DNA from: Legionellales bacterium
Lineage (GTDB): Bacteria > Pseudomonadota > Gammaproteobacteria > PIVX01
NCBI GenBank assembly: GCA_013215905.1
Contig: JABSQI010000106.1
Location: forward strand, 1 to 6,362
Direction: 5' to 3'
DNA length: 6,362 nt
In this document: piece by piece, positions 1 through 5,676 of the stretch
Layout of the letters: each line of letters opens with the position of its first letter
Position numbering within the stretch: position 1 is the first letter of the stretch
Program-made: the position numbers and the translations under genes
The notes under the pieces: model-generated
Databases searched by the model: none
What the model saw: the letters and a program-made list of their open reading frames with translations, nothing else
What the model was told of the DNA's origin: nothing

Positions 1-100
1 AAATTTTTGTTAATTGAATTTTCAATCTGTTCAAATTACAATTTTTGAAACTATTATTACTGATATAATATTTTTTAGAAAACCAAAATTTTTTGTAGAT

Positions 101-129
101 TTGACATATACCCTACCATAGTATAGTAT
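101..129 (+). promoter_or_regulatory. Promoter of the csoR-MFS-DUF4396 operon
   Basis: A perfect -35 box TTGACA at 101-106 is followed after 17 bases by TAGTAT at 124-129, which matches four of six consensus bases. A better-matching TATAGT at 122-127 has a suboptimal 15-base spacer. Transcription would start near 136, about 25 bases before the first ATG at 162. No other comparable promoter was seen before csoR, so this probably drives all three + strand genes. Boxes and spacing are seen directly; activity is inferred. Confidence 0.6.
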
Positions 130-131
130 AT
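106..131. promoter_or_regulatory. Candidate CsoR operator (imperfect 26-bp dyad)
   Basis: The outer arms ATATAC (106-111) and GTATAT (126-131) are exact inverted copies, and inner TAC (114-116) pairs with GTA (121-123). Ten of 13 symmetric positions pair around a centre between 118 and 119. The left arm, TATACCCTACC, has the T-A-C/G-tract look of CsoR-family operators. The dyad lies between the -35 and -10 boxes and covers the -10, so a bound repressor would block RNA polymerase. Binding by the downstream CsoR is inferred from position and from known autoregulation in this family. The right arm lacks a matching G tract, which keeps confidence moderate. Confidence 0.45.
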
Positions 132-161
132 ATTTGCTAGTAACAATAATACGGGAATACC

Positions 162-452
162 ATGAATAAAAATATATCTAAACAATACCCTGACCATAAA
201 AAACATATATCTCATATAAATCGCATAAAAGGACAAATTGAAGGAATAGCAAATATGATAGAAGAACAACGCTATTGCTATGATATTTTAATACAATTAA
301 GTGCTGTTCGTTCTTCTATTCGCTCAATTGAACTAAAAATATTAGATAAACATATTGCATGCTGTGTTTCTGATGCATTCAAAAAAGCTGATAGCAAAAA
401 TCAGCAAGAAAAAATCATGGAAATATGTAATTTAATTAGAAAATTAAAATAA
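162..452 (+). CDS. csoR: CsoR/RcnR-family metal-sensing transcriptional repressor
   Basis: This is a 96-residue cytoplasmic repressor of the all-helical CsoR/RcnR/FrmR family, at the family's usual length. These proteins form tetramers that release DNA when they bind a metal or other effector. The family core RIKGQIEGI (21-29) and QLSAVRSSI (45-53) is clear. Potential ligands are C39, H64 and C68. Their spacing, C-x24-H-x3-C, equals the Cys36/His61/Cys65 copper(I) set of M. tuberculosis CsoR. RcnR would have His at the last position and the persulfide sensor CstR lacks the His. The position equivalent to RcnR His3 is K7, which argues against nickel/cobalt geometry. H12, H15 and H18 make the N-terminus histidine-rich. 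The ATG at 162 follows a GGGA ribosome-binding site at 153-156. The gene lies just before a transporter gene. Family assignment is firm; copper specificity is inferred. Confidence 0.93.
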   Translation: MNKNISKQYPDHKKHISHINRIKGQIEGIANMIEEQRYCYDILIQLSAVRSSIRSIELKILDKHIACCVSDAFKKADSKNQQEKIMEICNLIRKLK

Positions 453-466
453 ATTTGGTGCGAATA

Positions 467-1645
467 ATGACTTATGGAAAAACAAATTGGTTAAATATAA
501 TAGCTGGTTTTATAACAGTTGCTATAGTAGGTGTTGGATTATCTCTTAGTATGCCTCTTCTCAGTATGTTATTTGAGTTACGTAATATCCAAAGTTCTTT
601 AATAGGATTGCATGCTACTATTTCAAGTGCTGGAGCAATAGCTATTGCTCCAATGGTTACACCACTAGCGAAAAAGCTTGGGTTTTCTAAGTTACTGATA
701 TTTGCTATATCAACATCAGCAATATGTTTATTAAGCTTTTTCTGGATTAATAATTTTTGGCTAATGATACCTACTAGATTTATCTTTCATTCAGCTATTA
801 CTATAGTAATTATTTTAAGTGAATTTTGGATTAATATAGAAGCTCCTGAATCTAAAAGAGGTTTAATATTAGGAGCATATGCCACAATCATGAGCATGGG
901 GTTTATGATAGGCCCTATTATTTTACGACTATCTAATATTGAAAGTATTATTCCTTTTATGTCTGGAGCAATTATAATTTCTTTATCATTGCTTCCAGTT
1001 TTGTTATGTAATAACAATGTCCCTAAAATATTACCAGAGGAAGAATCTACATCATTTAGAAAATTCTTTAATCTAGCTCCTTTAGCTATTTTAGGAGTAT
1101 TTATATTTGCAATATCTGAAAGCGGAATTTTATCAATGTTTTCAGTATACACATTCAAAATAGGTTATAGTATTGATGAATTATCAATATTTTTAATCGC
1201 AATGGGAATAGGAAATATTATTTTTCAGTTACCAATTGGTTTCTGTATTGATAGTATAGATAAGAACAAATTATTTTTAGTGTTTGCATTGTTTGGAACA
1301 TTGGGAGCTTCTATTATTCCTTTTGTTGTGCCATATAAGCTTATATTAATAATAATAATGTTCTTATGGGGTGGTATTATGCCTGGATTATATACATTAG
1401 GGTTAGCCAGTATTGGGTCACAATTTAAGGGACAAGAATTAGCAGCGGCTAATTCCGCATTTATTATGATGTTTTCAATAGGAATGCTTTTAGGTCCATT
1501 AGTTGTTGGTAGTGGCATGGATGTTTGGAAGCCTCATGGAGCAATCGGAAGTCTTGCTTTATTATTTGGAGTATTTACTATGTCGATAGTAATTAAATTA
1601 AGTAGAAATAAATCTAATCTTATAAAGAGTACCATATTATGGTAA
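467..1645 (+). CDS. Major facilitator superfamily transporter, YcaD-like
   Basis: This is an inner-membrane MFS permease of about 392 residues with roughly twelve hydrophobic segments in two halves. Numbered from the ATG at 467, SEFWIN (118-123) followed by RGLILGAY (131-138), and GLYTLGLASIG followed by LAAANSAFIMM (about 307-335), are the hallmarks of the YcaD-like subgroup. A degenerate motif A, PLAKKLGFSK, sits after TM2 (66-75), and its second-half copy GFCIDSIDK sits near 258-266. The segments are rich in Met, for example MSMGFM. Substrate is unknown for most of this subgroup. Position directly behind csoR suggests metal or metal-complex transport, perhaps copper, but this is inference and direction cannot be told. 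The start is uncertain: TTG 455 and GTG 458 are in frame, but ATG 467 has GGTG at 457-460 as a weak ribosome-binding site and gives a normal N-terminus. The last codons overlap the next gene by seven bases. Confidence 0.85.
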   Translation: MTYGKTNWLNIIAGFITVAIVGVGLSLSMPLLSMLFELRNIQSSLIGLHATISSAGAIAIAPMVTPLAKKLGFSKLLIFAISTSAICLLSFFWINNFWLMIPTRFIFHSAITIVIILSEFWINIEAPESKRGLILGAYATIMSMGFMIGPIILRLSNIESIIPFMSGAIIISLSLLPVLLCNNNVPKILPEEESTSFRKFFNLAPLAILGVFIFAISESGILSMFSVYTFKIGYSIDELSIFLIAMGIGNIIFQLPIGFCIDSIDKNKLFLVFALFGTLGASIIPFVVPYKLILIIIMFLWGGIMPGLYTLGLASIGSQFKGQELAAANSAFIMMFSIGMLLGPLVVGSGMDVWKPHGAIGSLALLFGVFTMSIVIKLSRNKSNLIKSTILW

Positions 1646-2076
1646 TAGATAATCATTTATTAAGAACAGCTTATAAAGTAACATTTCACTGTATGTTAGG
1701 ATGTGTTATTGGAGAATTTATAGGCTTATCAGTAGGAGTATCATTTTCTTGGACACCCCTAATGATTACTATATCATCAACATTCAATGCATTTATTTGT
1801 GGGATATTATTAGCTATTATTCCTATAATGCGTAAACATCACATATCGTATATCTGTGCAATTAAAATTGTTTGGTTTGGAGAAGCTATATCAATATCTG
1901 TCATGGAAATAACCATGAATGGAGTAGATTATTATATGGGGGGTATGAATGTTTCATCAGTTATTAATGTAGTATTTTGGAATAGTTTAATTATGGCAAT
2001 AATATCCGGGTATTTTACAGTACTTCCAATAAACTATTGGTTATTAAAAAAACATTTCAAAAAATGTCATGCTTAG
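1639..2076 (+). CDS. DUF4396-type small membrane protein
   Basis: This 145-residue integral membrane protein has about four hydrophobic helices (roughly 14-34, 39-63, 72-92 and 107-130). I assign it to DUF4396 by recall of the family pattern: an N-terminal HCxxGCxIGE block (here H17, C18, C22, E26), a central SVMEI..MN block (M89, E90, M93, N94), and a C-terminal (F/L)P(V/I)NxWL segment (PINYWLL, 130-136). The function is not established. His, Cys and Met side chains in or beside helices are typical soft-metal ligands, and a C143-H144 pair sits at the C-terminus. Together with the csoR-type regulator upstream, this suggests a part in metal binding or transfer in the membrane; that is inference. 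The ATG overlaps the MFS gene by seven bases, so translation is probably coupled. The gene is convergent with rfbG, 36 bases away. Confidence 0.8.
   Translation: MVIDNHLLRTAYKVTFHCMLGCVIGEFIGLSVGVSFSWTPLMITISSTFNAFICGILLAIIPIMRKHHISYICAIKIVWFGEAISISVMEITMNGVDYYMGGMNVSSVINVVFWNSLIMAIISGYFTVLPINYWLLKKHFKKCHA
2046..2067 (-). terminator. Possible intrinsic terminator of rfbFG
   Basis: Read on the - strand, ACATTT (2062-2067), a TTTG loop and AAATGT (2052-2057) form a six-pair hairpin that runs into a T tract through 2046. It starts 46 bases past the rfbG stop and lies inside the end of the opposing DUF4396 gene. The stem has only one G-C pair, so it is weak. Overlap with a coding region makes chance quite possible. 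Confidence 0.25.
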
Positions 2077-2094
2077 TAATTCAAGGTAGAATTA
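2077..2094. terminator. Weak hairpin between the convergent operons
   Basis: TAATTC (2077-2082) and GAATTA (2089-2094) pair around a six-base loop in the 36-base space between the DUF4396 stop and the rfbG stop. The position suits a two-way terminator. The stem has a single G-C pair and no strong T tract follows on either strand, so function is doubtful. Confidence 0.2.
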
Positions 2095-2112
2095 TTACAA
2101 TATCAGGCTTTG

Positions 2113-3195
2113 TTATTTTTTAATCCATGAGATATTAGACTGCAAGCCCTGATTAATATAATAATCCAACTGTTCTTTTGAGATTATCTCTTTATTATTA
2201 AGCCAATGTTTATACCAATCAATAGTAAGTTCAATTCCTCTGTCAGTTCCCAAAACCGGTAACCATTCTAATTCTACATTAGCTTTCGTACAGTCCAATT
2301 GTAATAAATTAGCTTCGTGTAACTCAGTATCAATCTTACTATTCCAAGTTATTTCTGCCCAATGCTGCTTAAATAATTTTAATAGACACTCAACTGATAA
2401 ATTTCCTTCAGACCCAGGCCCAAAGTTCCAAGCTTGGGCAAATTCTTGTTTAGACTCAAGTAATTTGCTACCTAAAAGTAGATATCCTGAAAGAGGTTCC
2501 AATACATGCTGCCAAGGTCTTGTTGCTTTTGGAGAACGTATTTCTAATAATTTGTTGTTTTTCATAGCACGTACTAAATCAGGAATTAATCTATTTTCAG
2601 ACCAATCTCCTCCTCCTATTACGTTACCGGAACGACATGTTGCTAATAGTACTCCTCTGTTACTAATAGCAAAAAAAGATTTTCTATAGCTTGCAGCAAG
2701 AATCTCTGTGGCAGCTTTAGAAGCACTATATGGATCATGCCCTCCTAATCTATCGTTTTCTCTATATCCCCAAAGCCATTCTTTATTTTCATAACATTTA
2801 TCTGTTGTAATAACTACAACAGAGCTTACACTGTTAGTTTGGCAACATGCTTCTAGGACATTAGCAGTTCCCATAACATTTGTCCCCCAGGTTTCTAGCG
2901 GATTATAATAACTATGTCTAACCAAAGACTGGGCGGCTAAATGAAAAACTATATCTGGCCTAAATTCTTGAATAGCTTTGATTAGTTTGTCTGAATCTCT
3001 GATATCAATATACTTTTCTTTAATATCAAGTTTAAGAGAAACCCAATGATTGAGGTTACCTTCAGGAGGTAAAGATATCCCAAAAACCTCAGCTCCTAAT
3101 TCTTTTAACCATAGAGCCATCCAACTCCCCTTAAAGCCGGTATGACCTGTTAGAAGTACTTTCTTTCCTCTATAGATATTATTAAATTGATCCAT
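2113..3195 (-). CDS. rfbG: CDP-glucose 4,6-dehydratase
   Basis: This cytoplasmic NAD-dependent short-chain dehydrogenase converts CDP-D-glucose to CDP-4-keto-6-deoxy-D-glucose, the branch point for CDP-linked deoxysugars such as abequose, paratose, tyvelose and ascarylose. From the chosen start the protein is 360 residues, the usual length. The Rossmann motif TGHTGFKG is at 16-23, FHLAAQSLVRHS at 84-95, the catalytic Thr in TTDK at 130, and the Tyr/Lys pair YSASK at Y156 and K160. The blocks RSGNVIGGGDW (188-198) and RPWQHVLEP (226-234) are typical of RfbG. The frame stays open to an ATG at 3231, but that adds 12 non-conserved residues inside rfbF. The ATG at 3195 shares one base with the rfbF stop (TAATG), a classic coupling arrangement. 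No further CDP-sugar gene follows. Identity is firm; the final sugar is unknown. Confidence 0.95.
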   Translation of the reverse strand: MDQFNNIYRGKKVLLTGHTGFKGSWMALWLKELGAEVFGISLPPEGNLNHWVSLKLDIKEKYIDIRDSDKLIKAIQEFRPDIVFHLAAQSLVRHSYYNPLETWGTNVMGTANVLEACCQTNSVSSVVVITTDKCYENKEWLWGYRENDRLGGHDPYSASKAATEILAASYRKSFFAISNRGVLLATCRSGNVIGGGDWSENRLIPDLVRAMKNNKLLEIRSPKATRPWQHVLEPLSGYLLLGSKLLESKQEFAQAWNFGPGSEGNLSVECLLKLFKQHWAEITWNSKIDTELHEANLLQLDCTKANVELEWLPVLGTDRGIELTIDWYKHWLNNKEIISKEQLDYYINQGLQSNISWIKK

Positions 3196-3965
3196 TACCA
3201 AATTTTCCAGGGAGCACTTTTGGTTGTCCATAATTTTTCAAGGTGATTTTTCTCTCTGAGTGTATCCATAGCCTGCCAAAAACCACGATGTTTATAAACT
3301 GATAGCTGTCCATCAGATGCTAATCTTTGAAGAGGTTCTTTCTCCCAAATACAATCATCATCCCCAAGATAGTCAAAAACACCCTGTTCTAATACGAAGA
3401 ACCCACCATTAATCCATGATCCGTCTCCAGCAGGCTTTTCATGAAAAAGTCTGACAAGATGATTTTCTATCTGCAGAGAACCAAACCGTCCTGGTGGCTG
3501 TATAGCTGTAACAGTTGATAATTTTCCTGATTTTTTATGTTGCTCTATTAATTCAGTAATATTAATGTTAGCAACGCCGTCACCATAGGTGAAGCAAAAT
3601 GGTTCACCATCATCTAAATAGCAGGATACCTTTTTCAATCTACCACCTGTCATAGTATATTCACCCGTATCGACTAATGTTACTTTCCAAGGTTCTGTAT
3701 ACTTTTTATGGATCTGCATTTCATTTTCTTGCATACAGAATGTTATATCTGACATATGCAAAAAATAGTTAGAAAAATATTCTTTAATCTGGTAGCCTTT
3801 GTATCCAAGACAAATTATAAAATCATTGAGTCCATAATGGGAATATATCTTCATTATGTGCCACAATATAGGCTTCCCTCCTATTTCAATCATTGGTTTT
3901 GGCGTTAAATGTGACTCTTCACTAATTCGAGTACCTAAACCACCTGCTAGAATAACTACTTTCAT
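3195..3965 (-). CDS. rfbF: Glucose-1-phosphate cytidylyltransferase
   Basis: This cytoplasmic nucleotidyltransferase of 256 residues, the normal length, makes CDP-glucose and pyrophosphate from CTP and alpha-D-glucose-1-phosphate. Visible motifs are the nucleotide-binding loop [13 protein letters not shown] (6-18), TPKPM (21-25) with the conserved Lys, YGDG (127-130) with D129, PPGRFG (157-162), HEKP (175-178), INGGFFV (185-191), WEKEPL (207-212) and GFWQAMDT (228-235) with D234. D129 and D234 occupy the places of the family's metal-binding aspartates. The ATG has TAAGGA nine bases upstream (3975-3980), a clear ribosome-binding site. It is the first gene of a two-gene unit with rfbG and supplies its substrate. 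Sampled lines of this gene are about 38% G+C, clearly above hddC, which may reflect separate acquisition. Identity is firm. Confidence 0.96.
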   Translation of the reverse strand: MKVVILAGGLGTRISEESHLTPKPMIEIGGKPILWHIMKIYSHYGLNDFIICLGYKGYQIKEYFSNYFLHMSDITFCMQENEMQIHKKYTEPWKVTLVDTGEYTMTGGRLKKVSCYLDDGEPFCFTYGDGVANINITELIEQHKKSGKLSTVTAIQPPGRFGSLQIENHLVRLFHEKPAGDGSWINGGFFVLEQGVFDYLGDDDCIWEKEPLQRLASDGQLSVYKHRGFWQAMDTLREKNHLEKLWTTKSAPWKIW

Positions 3966-4397
3966 ATAATATAATCCTTAATAGCCTAGTTATAAAAACA
4001 TACTAAATTTGACCAATTTTAATGTATTTTGCGTCTATTATCAATGTTTTTACCAAGGAATAAATACTCGTCCATTATTATCAGATTTTAGTCAATTTTA
4101 GGATGATTACTTATCTTTTACATGGATTATTAATATAAAGAATAAGTTAATTCATCTTACCATTCAGGAATATTAGTTTTTCACCTTTTGAAGACAAAAT
4201 ATATAAATATGTGCAACACAGGGGGATTAATAAAATATAGATCGGCTAACATTCTGAATTAATAGTTTTCGCTGCTGGAGAATTTCTATTCTTGTATGCT
4301 CACAATCACAATATAACAATTCATTTTTGCCTATTATTCATATAATAGCAGCGTAAACAAGTAGTGAACATAATTGCTTAATACCAAGTATTAGTTT
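3966..4397. other. Gene-free spacer between gmhA and rfbF
   Basis: About 430 bases hold no reading frame that I can support on either strand. Contents are the rfbF ribosome-binding site and promoter at the left, and a perfect six-pair hairpin TAATAC-CAA-GTATTA (4379-4393) just after the gmhA stop. That hairpin has one G-C pair and no T tract on the - strand, so it is a poor terminator. I see no ops/JUMPstart core (GGCGGTAG), no tRNA and no insertion-sequence ends. The spacer is long beside the coupled genes on its right, so it may mark a lost gene or a junction between two separately acquired blocks. Confidence 0.6.
4016..4044 (-). promoter_or_regulatory. Promoter of rfbFG
   Basis: On the - strand TTGATA (4039-4044) and TAAAAT (4016-4021) each match five of six consensus bases and are exactly 17 bases apart. 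Transcription would start near 4009, leaving a leader of about 45 bases before the rfbF ATG with its TAAGGA site. This suggests that rfbFG is transcribed independently of the heptose genes upstream. Boxes are seen; function is inferred. Confidence 0.6.
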
Positions 4398-4976
4398 CTA
4401 TTTGTTTTTGTAAGCTAACAAAGGATGTGAAACAAGAAGATGACAAATAACCGATTGAAATTCTTCAGAATGTGGAGTAACTCTATCTTCATTTAGATTT
4501 GGGATTAAGATACAAATATCTGCAACTTGCATAGTATACCCATCATCTCTACCAACTATTCCAACTATTTTGCTTTGGTATTTTTTTGCAAGCTGTAGTG
4601 CCTTAACCAAATTGGGACTGATATTATTATCTAAATTACCTCCTCCAACAGAGAGAATGAAAAGCATGTCTTGTGAGTTAAAATTGCTTACTTCTAAATA
4701 ATCTTTAAACACACTATCCCAACCATTATCATTAGTACGAGCAGTCAGCTCAGCTACATTATCAGTTGGAGTATATGCATCTATTCCTGTTATTTTGCGA
4801 AAATCGTTTACAGCATGTGAACAATTAGCAGCAGAGCCTCCAACGCCCAATAAAAATAACTTCCCTTTCTGTTCTCTTAGTTTAACAAGCAAATTCACCA
4901 TTTCCTCTAACTTAGTAGCATCTAGTTTTTGAGTAATTTCTGATACTTCATGCAAGTATTTTTCAATATAATTCAT
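4398..4976 (-). CDS. gmhA: Sedoheptulose-7-phosphate isomerase (SIS domain)
   Basis: This 192-residue cytoplasmic sugar isomerase converts D-sedoheptulose 7-phosphate to D-glycero-D-manno-heptose 7-phosphate, the first step toward activated heptose. It is a single SIS domain: a helical N-terminus, the phosphate-binding loop GVGGSAANCSH (44-54), SVGGGN (109-114), VGRDDGYT (141-148) and the C-terminal block VTPHSEEFQSVICHLLVSHP (166-185). H54 and H179 fit the E. coli GmhA active-site histidines H61 and H180. E. coli E65 appears here as D58, and Q172 aligns with E171. The SVGGGN and EEFQ..HLLVSHP forms are typical of the branch found beside hddA and hddC rather than the housekeeping LPS-core GmhA. 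The ATG lies two bases after the stop of the restored hddC frame, so it is probably translationally coupled. The exact substrate is inferred from the neighbours. Confidence 0.9.
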   Translation of the reverse strand: MNYIEKYLHEVSEITQKLDATKLEEMVNLLVKLREQKGKLFLLGVGGSAANCSHAVNDFRKITGIDAYTPTDNVAELTARTNDNGWDSVFKDYLEVSNFNSQDMLFILSVGGGNLDNNISPNLVKALQLAKKYQSKIVGIVGRDDGYTMQVADICILIPNLNEDRVTPHSEEFQSVICHLLVSHPLLAYKNK

Positions 4977-4978
4977 CT

Positions 4979-5676
4979 TTACTTTCTATTATTTAAATAA
5001 TTAATAAAATCTTTAATCCCGGAATGAGAACCTATTTCATAGAATCTCGAAGTTACTTCATAGTGTATTAATTGTTTTTCAGCAATTAAATGGTTGAATA
5101 TGTTTGACAAACTCCTTTTAACATTTTCTTTTGCCCCATCTAATACTTTTTTTCAAAACACATCATACCATAATCTATATACGAAGAGTCGATTGCTGAT
5201 TTATTGTATGATACAATTCTATTATTTTCAAATTTAATATTGCTTTTCCCCCACTTATTTTCATTTTTCAATATAGTCAATAAACCTTTTGATTTTTTAC
5301 TTAAAAAATATTTAAATATTGCTTGATAATCACATAATAAGTAGGAGTCACCATAGGTTACCATAAAATTATCTGGTAATAGGTTTTTTGCTTTAACTAA
5401 TGCTCCAGCTGTCCCTAACAAATTTTCTCCATCATAACTAAAGTATATTTTTACCTTACCTTTGTAACCATCCCTAATATGTTGTTCAATCATTTTGCCA
5501 AGATGACCGCAACATATAATTACTTTGGTAATTCCATTTTTCTCAAATAATTCCAATTGATAATCTATAAATGGTAAACTATTTATGTTAACTAGTGCTT
5601 TAGGAATATTTTCAGTTAAAGGACGGATCCTAGTTCCAAGCCCTCCACATAATAATACTAAAGTAATATCTTTCAT
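4979..5676 (-). CDS. hddC: D-glycero-D-manno-heptose 1-phosphate guanylyltransferase, frame interrupted at an A7 run
   Basis: HddC transfers GMP from GTP to D-glycero-alpha-D-manno-heptose 1-phosphate, giving GDP-heptose. The zero frame starts at ATG 5676, overlaps the hddA stop (ATGA), and shows GGLGTR (11-16), PKAL (25-28), GTAGAL (88-93), YGDSY (108-112) and YIDYGMMCF (166-174). It then stops at 5140 after 178 residues, about 55 short of the family. The missing C-terminus is present in the -1 frame from 5145 to 4979. It includes SLSNIFNHLI, RFYEIGS and GIKDFINYL, the expected end of HddC. Shifting -1 at the seven-A run (5147-5153) gives an uninterrupted 232-residue protein, the normal size. 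Explanations are programmed frameshifting, polymerase slippage, an on/off contingency tract, a recent inactivating deletion, or a sequencing error. The intact -1 frame argues against an old pseudogene. The zero-frame CDS alone would be 5140-5676. Confidence 0.85.
5146..5152 (-). promoter_or_regulatory. Slippery heptamer A AAA AAG in hddC
   Basis: The - strand reads GAA AAA AAG TAT TAG in the zero frame. This places A AAA AAG, the -1 slippery heptamer known from E. coli dnaX, in exactly the required phase, one codon before the TAG at 5140-5142. A -1 slip continues as GTA TTA GAT into the true HddC C-terminus. I see no strong upstream Shine-Dalgarno-like stimulator and no stable downstream stem-loop, both of which dnaX has. 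Transcript slippage on seven A's is an equal alternative. The motif and phase are seen; recoding is inferred. Confidence 0.5.

Noticed and set aside
1..100. AT-rich leader before the csoR promoter
   Set aside because: It was searched for a divergent gene, hairpin terminator or repeat. Only T- and A-rich sequence was seen, with nothing I can support.
787..1518. Opposite-strand open frames inside the MFS gene
   Set aside because: They lie wholly inside a well-supported transporter gene, have no ribosome-binding site, and give low-complexity Ile/Asn-rich translations.
3195..3231. Upstream ATG at 3231 as the rfbG start
   Set aside because: It would add 12 non-conserved residues and overlap rfbF by 37 bases. 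The ATG at 3195 gives the normal 360 residues and a TAATG junction.
4291..4322. lac-operator- or CRP-like string CTCACAATCACAAT
   Set aside because: It is a short direct repeat and lacks the inverted TGTGA-N6-TCACA symmetry. There is no promoter in a fitting position.
4227..4337. Open stretch of about 36 codons on the - strand in the gmhA-rfbF spacer (includes ELLYCDCEHTR)
   Set aside because: It has no ATG, GTG or TTG start with a ribosome-binding site at a sensible place, is short, and resembles no family I recognise. A decayed gene remnant cannot be excluded.
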